Positions 35,277 through 44,197 of a stretch of DNA of 64,000 nt are shown here, piece by piece. Below the pieces are notes generated by a model that worked only from the letters and a program-made list of their open reading frames with translations, made no database searches and was not told where the DNA came from. Source of the stretch: Desulfomonile tiedjei DSM 6799. Its GTDB lineage: Bacteria > Desulfobacterota > Desulfomonilia > Desulfomonilales > Desulfomonilaceae. Positions within the stretch are counted from its first letter, which is position 1; the number at the start of each line of letters is the position of its first letter. The stretch lies in the NCBI RefSeq assembly GCF_000266945.1, contig NC_018025.1, forward strand, positions 3,538,001-3,602,000. Reading direction: 5' to 3'. The position numbers and the translations under genes were made by a program.

Positions 35277-36734
35277 ATGGCTTTGAAGACTCCCGAGCAG
35301 TTCGAAGAGAGCTTGAAGCAATTCAAGCCTGTCGTATTCATGAACGGCAAACGTGTGGAGGATGTGCTTTCGAATCCTAATACTCGAACCGTGGTTGAGG
35401 CCAATAAAGCGAGTTACCAGTGGGCACTCGATCCGCGATACAGTCAAACCATGACGTGTTTCTCACCTCTTATCCAGGGCACGGTGAACAGGTACACGCA
35501 TATCAGCGGGAGCAACGAGGATCTTCTTTCCAAAGCCAAGGCTGGAACCTTCACCGCAGAAATGCTGGGCACATGTATTTACCGGTGCGTGGGGTACGAC
35601 GCATTCCATGCCCTTGCCGCCACAACCTGGGAAATGGACAAGACTATCGGCACCGAGTACTACCCGCGATTTGTCAATTACTTGAAAATGGTGCAAGAGA
35701 ACGATCTTTCTGCCGCTGGAGCGCTGACAGAACCCCGCGGGAGCAGGAAGAAGAGGACTCTGGATTGGCCGGATCCTTTCCTCTCGTTAAAGGTAGTGGA
35801 GAAGAACAGCGACGGCATTGTTGTCAGAGGCGCGAAAGTGAACATTTCAGGGGCTTTCGCCAGTCATGAGCTTGTGGTTTTGCCTCAATCATCCCACGGA
35901 GAAGGTGAGGAGGACTATGCTGTAGCCTTTGCCGTTCCCGTTGATACGAAGGGTATAACTTACATCTGCCAATATTCGCCCTATTCCGCGGAACGCGACC
36001 AGGCTGAAGATATTTACGAACTGGGAAATCCCGTATTCGGCCAACGGGAAACCTCAATGGTCGTTTTCGACAATGTTTTCGTGCCCTGGGAACGGGTATT
36101 CCATTGCGGAGAAGTGAAATATTCCGGCAAACTTGTCGCACGGTTTGCACGAACTCACCGTATGACGTGCGGCGGCACGTGCAAAGTGGGGTTCATGAAT
36201 CAAATCATAGGAGCCTGCAAGCTTATTCAAGAGTATAAGGGCCTGGACAATATCTCCCACATAAACGATCAAATCACGGAAATGGTGGTGCTCCGAGAGA
36301 CCGGTCGAGCATGCGGCATGGCCGCGGCTCAGTTGGGGTCAGAAGATCCTCCGGGTTCCGGCGTCTTTCTTCCTGACGAAGTCATGGGCAATGTGGCCAA
36401 ACTGAATATCTGTAACGCTTTTTGGCGCACTATGGCTCTGGCGGGCGATATAGGCGGAGGATTGATCGTCACCATGCCGTCACTAAAAGAATTGAAAAAT
36501 CCCGAAACCAAAGCGTACGTCGAGGAGTTCTTCAGTTTCGGATCGGACGAACCGACGGAAAACATTCTCAAGGTGCATAAGCTGCTCCAGCACTGGACTG
36601 CCGGACAACACGGAGTGGGGACCTGGCACGGAGCCGGGCCGGTGATGGCACAGAAGATTATGCTCCAGAGGATCGTGAAATTCGATCATGAAAAAGAACT
36701 CGTGAAGAAAACGCTAAATCTGAAGGAGAAATAA
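35277..36734 (+). CDS. 4-hydroxybutyryl-CoA dehydratase / 4-hydroxyphenylacetate 3-hydroxylase family protein
   Basis: A 485-residue flavin-binding acyl-CoA-dehydrogenase-fold protein. The pair C100-x3-C104 (TCIYRC) matches the first two [4Fe-4S] ligands of 4-hydroxybutyryl-CoA dehydratase. H294 and C302 (or C298) in RTHRMTCGGTCKVGF correspond to the remaining ligands, with one extra residue in the spacing. The cluster therefore probably exists and the protein is dehydratase/isomerase-like rather than a monooxygenase, as expected in an anaerobe. Reaction in the family: radical dehydration of 4-hydroxybutyryl-CoA to crotonyl-CoA and vinylacetyl-CoA isomerisation. GAAAGGAGAAGCA precedes the ATG. 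It stands alone, without 4-hydroxybutyrate CoA-transferase, so the substrate may differ. Confidence 0.82.
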   Translation: MALKTPEQFEESLKQFKPVVFMNGKRVEDVLSNPNTRTVVEANKASYQWALDPRYSQTMTCFSPLIQGTVNRYTHISGSNEDLLSKAKAGTFTAEMLGTCIYRCVGYDAFHALAATTWEMDKTIGTEYYPRFVNYLKMVQENDLSAAGALTEPRGSRKKRTLDWPDPFLSLKVVEKNSDGIVVRGAKVNISGAFASHELVVLPQSSHGEGEEDYAVAFAVPVDTKGITYICQYSPYSAERDQAEDIYELGNPVFGQRETSMVVFDNVFVPWERVFHCGEVKYSGKLVARFARTHRMTCGGTCKVGFMNQIIGACKLIQEYKGLDNISHINDQITEMVVLRETGRACGMAAAQLGSEDPPGSGVFLPDEVMGNVAKLNICNAFWRTMALAGDIGGGLIVTMPSLKELKNPETKAYVEEFFSFGSDEPTENILKVHKLLQHWTAGQHGVGTWHGAGPVMAQKIMLQRIVKFDHEKELVKKTLNLKEK

Positions 36735-36830
36735 GAGAAATCGGGGAGGAACTTCTTGTAATCCCGCTTGGCGGGACTCCCAACCCACCTCAAGAACTTT
36801 CAATATTCGCCCAAAAGCCTGGGAGGGAGT
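36735..36830. repeat. Degenerate family D element with CCCGCTTGGCGGG hairpin
   Basis: GAGGAACTTCTTGTAATCCC, the linker AAGAACTTTCAATATTCGCCC and GGGAGGGAG repeat the layout of 35036-35205 with worn stems. The rest of the gap (36831-37185) contains short hairpins (GGCCGGCGATTCATCGCCGG) but no gene I trust; the 63-codon frame at 36958 is repeat-derived. Confidence 0.55.
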
Positions 36831-37185
36831 CTTGGGGAGATATGCGCTAACTTGGCGTGGTTTTGGTCGTTTGTTCCGGAGGAACAGCCGACAATAGGCC
36901 GGCGATTCATCGCCGGTTAAGGAAAAACCTAATGATTTTCGAGTCCCGGAGCGACGATTGATACACAAATTCCCGGCAATGAATTACCGGGCTATTTTCT
37001 TTAGTCCCTCTGGGACAAAGAATTACAGCAAAGTCAAGATCGACCTTCGGAAGATTAACGTTGGGGGCATTCAGAGTGGGATGGCAAAAGCTCGAGTCGT
37101 CGTCTTAAACGAAGATGTGGCAGAATGGTTTGAGGAGTCATCATGGTGAGTTAACGAAGACTCCTCACACCTTACTCGCGAAGCA

Positions 37186-37623
37186 TTAGAAATTGTACAG
37201 CTCTTCGCCGTAAAGTTTGATCCATTCTTTGGAGAGAGCATCATGAGCCGCCTGGATATTGTCTACGCCCAGGAGGATTATCGTGCGATCGCCCGCGCCG
37301 TGGAAACTGATGCAGGAATACAGGTATCGCACATTCACTCCCGCAAGCTTCAAAGGTTTTAGCAAAGCATTTAGTCCGCCCGGATGATGCGGAGCTTCTG
37401 CAGCCAATATTTCCCTGATTTCGGGTTTGAGACCGGCGCTTTCAAGGACGTTGGTGACTCGAGCAGGGTTTGTGGCAACAAAACTCAGTATTCCCTCAGA
37501 TCCTTCGGCTTGTACAGTCAAAGCCAAGATATTGATTCCGTTGGCTCCAAGAAGTTCGCTGACCTGGGATAAAACGCCGGGTTTGTTTTCGAGCCGAACG
37601 GCAATTTCTTTCACCGTCTTCAT
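37186..37623 (-). CDS. Tandem ACT-domain protein
   Basis: A 145-residue protein made of two ACT domains (residues ~1-70 and ~72-145). The first has the NKPGVLSQVSELLGANGINI pattern, where the Gly at the strand-helix turn is a common amino-acid contact. Stand-alone double-ACT proteins bind amino acids and act as sensors. It lies 41 bases after korC in the same operon, so it may sense an amino acid from which the 2-oxoacid substrate derives. Function beyond that is unknown. Confidence 0.85.
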   Translation of the reverse strand: MKTVKEIAVRLENKPGVLSQVSELLGANGINILALTVQAEGSEGILSFVATNPARVTNVLESAGLKPEIREILAAEAPHHPGGLNALLKPLKLAGVNVRYLYSCISFHGAGDRTIILLGVDNIQAAHDALSKEWIKLYGEELYNF

Positions 37624-37664
37624 GAGAAAACCTCCGATATGAACAACAACATAATGAGAATGAA

Positions 37665-38216
37665 CTATGCAGCAGAACTGGTATTGATGAACTTCGCCCC
37701 CTCGAAGAGCGCTTTCTGATTCATGTCAATGAGCGTTTGTTTCTTGCCTTTCAAGACCGTGTCAATCGCGCCCAGAAGTGCTTCTTGTGAGACGATTCCG
37801 GCAACGGCATTAACAGCTCCCAGCATAACCATGTTCAATGCGCGGTCGTTTCCCATGTCGCGTGCCAGCGAGTTCGCAGGTATTTTGACAATTCGGAGAT
37901 CGCTTCGCGCAGGATCTTCGGAAATGAGATCGCTGTTAAGGAACATGGTGCCACCGGATTTCACGGCATTTGAATACTTGATCATAGAAGGATAATTCAT
38001 GGCCACCACGTATTCCGGAGAAGCAGCAGTGGGCGAGGCTATTTCACTATCGGACACCACCACCGTGCAATTGGCTGTGCCGCCGCGAACTTCGGCGCCG
38101 TACGCGGGCAGAAAGGTGACGTGTTTGTCTTCGTTCATCCCCGCTACTGCCAGGACATAACCCATCATGAGGACTCCCTGTCCTCCGAATCCTGAGAACA
38201 CTATTTTAAGCAACAT
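37665..38216 (-). CDS. korC: 2-oxoacid:ferredoxin oxidoreductase, gamma subunit
   Basis: A 183-residue subunit with GFGGQGVLMMG at the N terminus and GAEVRGGTANC about 45 residues in, both typical of the gamma subunit. It completes the four-subunit enzyme that decarboxylates a 2-oxoacid to acyl-CoA with reduction of ferredoxin. Its start overlaps the end of the beta-subunit gene by 11 bases. The exact substrate (2-oxoglutarate, branched-chain or aryl oxoacid) cannot be decided from sequence alone, so the symbol is provisional. Confidence 0.9.
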   Translation of the reverse strand: MLLKIVFSGFGGQGVLMMGYVLAVAGMNEDKHVTFLPAYGAEVRGGTANCTVVVSDSEIASPTAASPEYVVAMNYPSMIKYSNAVKSGGTMFLNSDLISEDPARSDLRIVKIPANSLARDMGNDRALNMVMLGAVNAVAGIVSQEALLGAIDTVLKGKKQTLIDMNQKALFEGAKFINTSSAA

Positions 38217-38943
38217 CCTTGATCACCTTGACCGGGAATATTTTGGTCATGACTTCGTCCACCCACCGTATAGCCTCGGCTGGAGAAAGCTTCCAGTTTG
38301 TGGGACAGGGCGACAGAATTTCAACCATGGAATAACCTTTGTCTTCCAACTGAACTGTAAATGCCTTTTTCAGAGCTTTTTTCGTTCGCATAACGCCCTT
38401 GGGAGACGTCACGGCAGTGCGTTCGATATAAACGCTTCCGGCAGCGAGTCCGAGCATTTCGCTAAGGTCCAGGGGATTGCCGTCGCGAAGAGGTATTCTG
38501 CCGCCGGGAGACGTGGTGGTGACCTGACCCGGAATGGTGGTTGGCGCCATTTGTCCGCCGGTCATTCCGTACACTGCATTATTGATGAACACTGCAGTGA
38601 TCCGTTCCCCTCTGTTTGCAGCATGTATTGTCTCCGCAGTACCAATAGCGGCTATATCGCCGTCGCCCTGGTATGTGAAAACGATGCGATCCGGCAAGAC
38701 CCTCTTGATGCCTGTTGCAACAGCCGCTGCACGGCCATGCGGAGCCTCGGCCATATCAACATCAAAGTAGTTGTACGCCAAGACGGCGCATCCCGCGGGA
38801 GGAACTCCGATGGTCTTGTCTCGTATTCCCAATTCGTCGATCACTTCCGCAACGAGCCGGTGAACGATACTGTGACCGCAACCCGGACAGTAGTGAAAAG
38901 GGGTCTCTTTGAGAGACTGGGGCCTGGAAAATACTTTTTTCAC
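38206..38943 (-). CDS. korB: 2-oxoacid:ferredoxin oxidoreductase, beta (TPP-binding) subunit
   Basis: A 245-residue thiamine-diphosphate subunit. The N-terminal CPGCGHSIVHRL is the canonical beta-subunit start; GDGDIAAIG and NNAVYGMTGGQMAPTT give the TPP/Mg2+ binding site (GDGD..N..YGMTGGQ). It is followed directly by the gamma subunit, and the alpha subunit is ~118 bases upstream. The pattern fits the Kor/Vor group better than pyruvate oxidoreductases. Confidence 0.92.
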   Translation of the reverse strand: MKKVFSRPQSLKETPFHYCPGCGHSIVHRLVAEVIDELGIRDKTIGVPPAGCAVLAYNYFDVDMAEAPHGRAAAVATGIKRVLPDRIVFTYQGDGDIAAIGTAETIHAANRGERITAVFINNAVYGMTGGQMAPTTIPGQVTTTSPGGRIPLRDGNPLDLSEMLGLAAGSVYIERTAVTSPKGVMRTKKALKKAFTVQLEDKGYSMVEILSPCPTNWKLSPAEAIRWVDEVMTKIFPVKVIKDVA

Positions 38944-39060
38944 GTTTGTCGCTCCCTTGAACTGACATAGCCGACGCCGGCGGAAATTTGTTCAGCGAAC
39001 AGTGTTAATAGAGAGTAGAGTTAGACTCGGCCATGCACTCAGATTTCTGGAATAACTCGA

Positions 39061-40185
39061 TCAAGCGATTCCCAGGACTCGATAACTGGAACCCGCTTCA
39101 GAACCGTTCTGGCGTCCGGAATTTACCCTGTGGTACGTTGCAGACAGAACCCGAGCTATTTCCTCACCGGTGGGGACAACCCCTCCGGGCCGGCCGTAGA
39201 ATGATACGTCGCAACGTCCTTCAACTGCCAAACGTACGTCTTCAACCATCTGACCGGTGCTCAATTCAAATACTACGATGTGCTTGACCTTGCGGCTCAG
39301 TTGAGCGAGCGGCTCGTTGGGATACGGCCACAGCGTTTTCGGTCGAAATAATCCAATCTTCTTACCGGCCTCTCGGACACGTTGCACAGCGCCTTTTGCG
39401 ATACGCGCAGCCGTTCCGTAAGCGACGATAATTATCTCCGCATCTTCGTGCTGGTACATTTCCGCATCGGGAATTTCTTCGGAAATGATCTCGTACTTGC
39501 GTGCAAGCCGCCAATTAAGCTCTTCTTCCAGATTGGGGTCCAACCAGAGCGAACGTATGATACGGCTGGAACGTTCTTTGCACCCGTCGAGAATCCAATC
39601 CTTCTTCGGAAGAGATGCGAGATCGATGGGTTCCGGGAAGATTACCGGCTCCATCATTTGCCCCATCATGCCGTCGCCCAGGATCATAACAGGAGTTCTG
39701 AATCGGTCAGCCAGATCGAAGGCATCTCTGGTCATATTGGCTATTTCCTGGCCGTAAGCAGGAGCCAGTACGATAAGGCGGTAATCGCCGTGTCCTCCAC
39801 CTCTGGTCGCCTGGAAATAATCACCCTGAGACGGGGCGATATTGCCGAGACCGGGGCCGCCTCGCATCATATTTACGATGACTGCAGGTAATTCCATGGC
39901 TGCCAGATAGGAGATGCCTTCCTGTTTCAGGCTGATTCCCGGGCTGGACGATGATGTCATCACCCGCGCTCCCGCAATACTTGCTCCCATGACCATGTTG
40001 ATGGATGCGAGTTCACTTTCGGCCTGAACGAATATTCCGTCTTTCATCTTTGCGAACTGTGCTGCCATGTACTCGGGAAGCTCGTTCTGAGGCGTAATCG
40101 GATATCCGAAATAGGCGCGGCAGCCTGCACGAATAGCTGCTTCGCCCAGCACGTGAGTGCCGCGCATAAGGACCTTGCCAGCCAT
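39061..40185 (-). CDS. korA: 2-oxoacid:ferredoxin oxidoreductase, alpha subunit
   Basis: A 374-residue subunit. The true start is the ATG with AGGAAG upstream that overlaps the end of the ferredoxin gene region; the longer frame to 40290 is a shadow of korD. Motifs: GYPITPQNELPEYMA near the N terminus (2-oxoacid binding), SELASINMVMGAS, and SSSPGISLKQEGISYLAAMELP. It pairs with the beta subunit to form the catalytic core. Confidence 0.92.
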   Translation of the reverse strand: MAGKVLMRGTHVLGEAAIRAGCRAYFGYPITPQNELPEYMAAQFAKMKDGIFVQAESELASINMVMGASIAGARVMTSSSSPGISLKQEGISYLAAMELPAVIVNMMRGGPGLGNIAPSQGDYFQATRGGGHGDYRLIVLAPAYGQEIANMTRDAFDLADRFRTPVMILGDGMMGQMMEPVIFPEPIDLASLPKKDWILDGCKERSSRIIRSLWLDPNLEEELNWRLARKYEIISEEIPDAEMYQHEDAEIIIVAYGTAARIAKGAVQRVREAGKKIGLFRPKTLWPYPNEPLAQLSRKVKHIVVFELSTGQMVEDVRLAVEGRCDVSFYGRPGGVVPTGEEIARVLSATYHRVNSGRQNGSEAGSSYRVLGIA

Positions 40186-40187
40186 AT

Positions 40188-40454
40188 TCAGTCTTCCTCT
40201 GCTTTGTCTTTGGATTCGCTTTTGTCTTGACGGTAGACTTCGATTGCCACATCCGGACACATGGTACCACAGAGCGCACATCCAGTGCACTCGACCATTT
40301 CAGGGTCTTCCGCGGATTCTTCTGCGAAGGCCGCAGGATAATAGCCTTTCTTGTTCAGCTCATCGGAAATGGAAATCTGCTTCTTGGGACAGAAAATGAT
40401 GCACAAGCCGCAGCCTTTGCACCGCTCTTTGTCGATTACGATGCGGCCTTTCAC
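40188..40454 (-). CDS. korD: 2-oxoacid:ferredoxin oxidoreductase, delta (2[4Fe-4S] ferredoxin) subunit
   Basis: An 88-residue ferredoxin with two [4Fe-4S] motifs (CKGCGLCIIFCP near residue 12 and CTGCALCGTMCP near residue 55) separated by the Tyr-rich linker seen in KorD/PorD. It passes electrons from the TPP subunit to soluble ferredoxin. It is the first gene of korDABC, two bases before the alpha subunit. The Lys/Glu-rich tail is not unusual. Confidence 0.9.
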   Translation of the reverse strand: MKGRIVIDKERCKGCGLCIIFCPKKQISISDELNKKGYYPAAFAEESAEDPEMVECTGCALCGTMCPDVAIEVYRQDKSESKDKAEED

Positions 40455-40589
40455 GTTTCATCTTCCTTTCATGTTGTAGGAAAAGTACTAAGTTAGACCT
40501 CGCAAGCCGCTCTGTCAATAGAAAAGAATCGCCGGCAAGTAAGCATTCAGTTAGACGGGGAAGAGGTTTCAAGCTGTCTCAAAATCGAA

Positions 40590-40740
40590 ATTTATCCGGG
40601 ATCGTGGCACGTATTTCTAACCATCTTCCCGGCCTGATTGTAGGGGCGCCCCTCGTGGGTGCCCAGTAGTGACCGGCCTCAGTGCCGGTCATTCCGGGAA
40701 GGGCAGGCACGAGACCTGCCCCTACGAGGGGTGAATCGTG
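40590..40740. repeat. Dispersed repeat, inverted copy of window start, plus GTAGGGGC hairpins
   Basis: 40590-40672 is the inverted copy of 1-90. It continues with CCGGCCTCAGTGCCGGTCA and GAGACCTGCCCCTACGAGG hairpins and a second CGTGGCACGATT. The 40455-40871 gap has no gene. Confidence 0.65.
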
Positions 40741-40871
40741 GCACGATTTGTTGTGCATTCGAGAATTTTGAGACAGTCTCGTTTCTTCAGCTTCATGGGG
40801 GCCATCCAACAGTAATCCAGCGGGACGTGGGCAATTCCCCGGAATTCCCGGAATTCCGGCCCGGAATTCCC

Positions 40872-41629
40872 GAATTCCGGGGACACCATACTTAATTAGT
40901 GCACAGAATGTAGTCTGTGGTATAGTGAAGCATGGCCAGACTAGCTCGATTGGTAGGTCCTGGTGTTCCTCACCATATAACGCAACGTGGTAATCGCCGA
41001 CAAAGGACTTTCTTCTGTGATGAGGACTATCTGGTTTATCTGGAAATTATGGCTGACTGGTGTTCCCGTTTCGACGTGGAAGTATGGACCTATTGTCTGA
41101 TGCCGAACCACGTTCACTTGATTGCAGTACCGAGTTCAGAAGATGGATTGCGCCGCGCTATTGGCGAAGCTCATCGAAGATATTCCCGGCGAATCAACTT
41201 TCGTGAGGGGTGGCGAGGGCATTTGTGGCAGGGTCGGTTTGCCTCATATCCCATGGATGAAAGGTATCTCCTTGCTGCAGCCAGATATGTCGAACTGAAT
41301 CCTGTGCGGGCTGGTCTCGTGCAGTCACCCGGAATCTATCCCTGGAGCAGTGCGGCTGCTCATCTGACGGGCCGGGACGACATATTGGTGAAGGTAGCAC
41401 CTCTGATCGAGCTTGTGGAAGACTGGGTAAAATTTCTTGCCGAAGCATGTTCGGATACCGAGGCAGAGGCGCTTCGTCGTCACGAGCGCACCGGTAGGCC
41501 TCTGGGCAATGATGACTTTCTCTCGAGACTCGAGCTTGCCCTGGATAGATCCGTCCGACCACGAAAACCTGGCCCGAAAGGGTTCAAGAAGAAAGGCTCC
41601 GGGAATTAAGTATGGTGTCCGGGGAATTG
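40872..41629 (+). mobile_element. RAYT unit bounded by inverted REP sequences
   Basis: Left boundary 40872-40897 (GAATTCCGGGGACACCATAC, then TTAATT) and right boundary 41604-41629 (AATTAAGTATGGTGTCC, then GGGGAATTG) are near-perfect inverted copies; the right one includes the stop codon of the transposase. Additional CCGGAATTCC repeats lie at 40845-40885 and 41622-41655. Confidence 0.75.
40932..41609 (+). CDS. REP-associated tyrosine transposase (RAYT, Y1 family)
   Basis: A 225-residue HUH/Y1 transposase. The metal-binding HUH motif is MPNHVHLI (residues ~56-63), and the catalytic Tyr is in AARYVELNPVRAGLV (~residue 118). The N-terminal MARLARLVGPGVPHHITQRGNRRQ is typical of RAYTs, which are usually domesticated single-copy genes that mobilise or maintain REP hairpins. 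Inverted REP sequences bracket it. A truncated duplicate of its 5' end is found 1.4 kb downstream. It appears intact. Confidence 0.92.
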   Translation: MARLARLVGPGVPHHITQRGNRRQRTFFCDEDYLVYLEIMADWCSRFDVEVWTYCLMPNHVHLIAVPSSEDGLRRAIGEAHRRYSRRINFREGWRGHLWQGRFASYPMDERYLLAAARYVELNPVRAGLVQSPGIYPWSSAAAHLTGRDDILVKVAPLIELVEDWVKFLAEACSDTEAEALRRHERTGRPLGNDDFLSRLELALDRSVRPRKPGPKGFKKKGSGN

Positions 41630-41733
41630 CCCGGAATTGTACCGGAATTCCCACAGAATCACTGAGGAGACCCCCCGTTGTTGTCCAGCGTCCATTACTC
41701 CTGATGGTGATGTCCTTGACCGATGTGGCCTAG

Positions 41734-42213
41734 ATGAGAGAGCTGATCATTCACTTAACCAAATACGCACAAATGGCTTGCTTGAGTGGCATATTGGTTC
41801 TTTCTAGTTCCTGTTCGGATTACGGAATTAGTCGGAAAATCAACACATTCTTCAAGGAAATAAGTGTGAGTGAACCGTCAAGTCACTATGATTTGAGAGA
41901 CGTTGTGCCTGGAGACTGGGAAGAAGTATGTATCGTTTATTTTCCATATATAAGCCGCTCAGATATCGAGAAGAAATTTCAGGGAAAGGTCGTTGGCCGT
42001 GAAAAATTCGTTTCGGAAGCCCATTGGATGCTTCTTGGCATAAACGGGAAAAGGGAGATTACTCAAGTTGTACTTGACGTCGACGTTGGTCGTTTCTTGG
42101 CCGACAATTTCAAAGGAGCCTCATGGCAGCGGAATTGCGTATCCAGTCAAGAGGCTGTGCTCACATGGATAACTCAGAACGGACAACGTTACCTTAAACT
42201 CGGGAATTATTAG
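41734..42213 (+). CDS. Small lipoprotein, unknown function
   Basis: A 159-residue protein with a signal peptide and lipobox LVLSSSC (Cys ~27), so lipidation and membrane anchoring are expected. The mature part has DVVPGDWEEVCIVYFPY and alternating hydrophobic residues; I recognise no family. It sits between the intact RAYT unit and the decayed RAYT fragment, both flanked by CCGGAATTCC/GACACC repeats, so it may be carried as cargo or be an old resident split from neighbours by the elements. No clear ribosome binding site is seen; the ATG follows GATGTGGCCTAG. Confidence 0.65.
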   Translation: MRELIIHLTKYAQMACLSGILVLSSSCSDYGISRKINTFFKEISVSEPSSHYDLRDVVPGDWEEVCIVYFPYISRSDIEKKFQGKVVGREKFVSEAHWMLLGINGKREITQVVLDVDVGRFLADNFKGASWQRNCVSSQEAVLTWITQNGQRYLKLGNY

Positions 42214-42282
42214 AGGTTCACATGCCCTCCAACTTTTGAACACGTGCGGGAATTCCGAATTCCGCGAATCAATTCCCAATTC

Positions 42283-42432
42283 CGCCAATTCCGGGGACAC
42301 CACCAATTCCGCCAATTCCGGGGACACCATACTTAATTAGTGCACAGAATGTAGTCTGTGGTACAGTGAAGCATGGCCAGACTAGCTCGATTGGTAGTCC
42401 TGGTGTTCCTCACCATACAACGCAATGTGGGC
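42283..42432 (+). pseudogene. Decayed RAYT 5' fragment with REP
   Basis: ATTCCGGGGACACCATAC.. and GCACAGAATGTAGTCTGTGG through the start codon (42373) and CGATTGGTA-GTCCTGG copy the RAYT region 40873-40992, with a one-base deletion after ~22 bases of coding that shifts the frame. Similarity ends at CGCAATGTGG. A tandem CCAATTCCGGGGACACCA lies just upstream (42285-42325). The remaining 42433-42704 holds no recognised gene. Confidence 0.75.
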
Positions 42433-42704
42433 GTGCCCGGCTATGACTAAATGGTTACCGCCTGCAGTCCTTCCACAGAAAAAGCTTGACTCCGACCGCA
42501 ATTGGACTACACATAAAATTCCTACAAATAATTGAGCGCGTCCCCGAAAACGGTGCTTCATGCCGCTCATGCTTCTCAGCTTGGCATGATCAGGGCATCG
42601 GCTTCCAAGAAATCCGTGGTGGAGGTTCCCCGGAGTCTGCGAGGTCTCCTTCTCGGGTTCTGGCGTGATGCGAACGGTCGAGTATTAAGGATTAGGAGGT
42701 AGGG

Positions 42705-43946
42705 ATGAAAAAATCCGCATACATTGTCTGTGCATTGATGATCCTATCGTGTCTGCTTTTTCTGCCCCAAATCGTCGCAGCTCAGGCTGGGAAACCAATA
42801 AAGATCGGGGTCATCGCCGACAAAACCGGTGGACTCGCCGCTTACGGATACTCCCACGAGAAAGTGCTCAGGACCGCAGCAAAACTCACCAATGAAAAGG
42901 GCGGCATCAACGGCCGGCCGGTGGAACTCTTCGTCGAAGATACAGAGACCAAACCATCAGTTGGGGCCTTGAAATTCAGGAAACTCGTCGAGACAGACGG
43001 CGTGGATTTCGTGATCGACTCCAACATGTCCGGCGTGGCCGTGGCATGCGCTCCTATCGCCAAAGAGCTGAAGACGCCATATTTCCCGTCCGCTTCTGCA
43101 ACGGAGATATCAGGTGACAAGGGCAACCGGTACGTTTTTCAGATGTGCACTAATATCCGCGAAGAGGTTAAAGGCACTGCGAAATGGGCAGTCGAAAACC
43201 TCGGCAAGAAATGGGTTGTCGTAGTTGTCAACTATGCATGGGGATGGTCGAATCAGGAGGACTTCACAAAGTATATCACGGAAAACGGAGGCCAGGTGCT
43301 CGAGGCGATCAGGGTGCCGCTGGGCACTAGCGACTGGCTGCCGTATCTGAAAGGCAAGATCCCCAAGGAAGCGGATGCAGTCTACCTGGCCGCCTTCGGT
43401 TCTGATTTTCTGTCGGCGCTCCGCGACATTCACGCTGTGCGCCCGGACATCAAGAAACTCGGTGCGGTCTATGCGCTCGCCTCGCACGATCCGGCTAAAC
43501 TGGGACCCGCCGCCGAAGGAACTTACTGCATCACCTCATATCCCACTTATCTGTCCGGATTGGACACGCCCTTCAACAAACAGTACAGGGAGTTGATTGG
43601 AGTGGACCCCGAAGGCATCGAGAAAGGCACAGGGACTCGCTTCGTACTGGCTTACAACTGGGCGGTCTGGGAAGCCTTCTTTGCACTGAAAAACGCTATA
43701 GAGAAAGTTAAATGGCAAGACAAGAAGGATACCCCTAAGGTAATCGAGGCACTCGAAGGAATGGAATTGAAGGAAAGCCTTGAATTTCCCCAGGGCAGCG
43801 CCACGATCAGGGCTCAGGATCACCTGATTCAGACGGGACTATACATCGAGCAGGTGGACAAAGGCGTAATCAAGGTGGTGGCGAGAATTCCCGCTGCCGA
43901 CGCTGTCTATCCGCCAATCGCCGATTTCCTGAAAGAACCGTTTTAG
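42705..43946 (+). CDS. livK: Branched-chain amino acid-type ABC transporter, substrate-binding protein
   Basis: A 413-residue periplasmic binding protein with a cleavable signal peptide (hydrophobic stretch 8-24, cleavage near ...IVAAQA). It has the LivK-type type-I fold: GVIADKTGGLAAYGYSHEKV at the start and NEKGGINGRPVELF. GGAGGTAGGG upstream is a strong ribosome binding site. Next in order are livH, M, G, F, so the five form one importer. The ligand is uncertain: LivK-like proteins also bind aromatic acids or amides, relevant in a benzoate degrader. Confidence 0.9.
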   Translation: MKKSAYIVCALMILSCLLFLPQIVAAQAGKPIKIGVIADKTGGLAAYGYSHEKVLRTAAKLTNEKGGINGRPVELFVEDTETKPSVGALKFRKLVETDGVDFVIDSNMSGVAVACAPIAKELKTPYFPSASATEISGDKGNRYVFQMCTNIREEVKGTAKWAVENLGKKWVVVVVNYAWGWSNQEDFTKYITENGGQVLEAIRVPLGTSDWLPYLKGKIPKEADAVYLAAFGSDFLSALRDIHAVRPDIKKLGAVYALASHDPAKLGPAAEGTYCITSYPTYLSGLDTPFNKQYRELIGVDPEGIEKGTGTRFVLAYNWAVWEAFFALKNAIEKVKWQDKKDTPKVIEALEGMELKESLEFPQGSATIRAQDHLIQTGLYIEQVDKGVIKVVARIPAADAVYPPIADFLKEPF

Positions 43947-44004
43947 GGTAACCGTTCAGTTACGCGGGGTAGAGAAGATCTTTTCCTGCGATCATGATAC
44001 CACT

Positions 44005-44105
44005 GACTTTCAAAATCCCCCCTAGCCCCCCTTTATTAAGGGGGGAATTGTACGTGCCTTCTTTACCCCCCTTTTATAAAGGGGGGAAGGGGATTTTCCC
44101 CACGC
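44005..44105. repeat. Family C hairpin repeats between livK and livH
   Basis: Two adjacent hairpin units of CCCCCCTTTATTAAGGGGGG and CCCCCCTTTTATAAAGGGGGG type lie in opposite orientation with AAAATCC / GGATTTT flanks. Confidence 0.75.
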
Positions 44106-44197
44106 ATAACTGAATGGATACGTTCTAGTAGACGACGTAACATGCTGTTCCGGTCGGGTCCCGTCTCGGTCGGAACGGTGGTGGAGGATCCCCGGTC

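Noticed and set aside
36958-37149. 63-codon open frame with FPAMNYRAIFFSPSG
   Set aside because: No ribosome binding site; lies in repeat-rich sequence and reads like a translated hairpin repeat.
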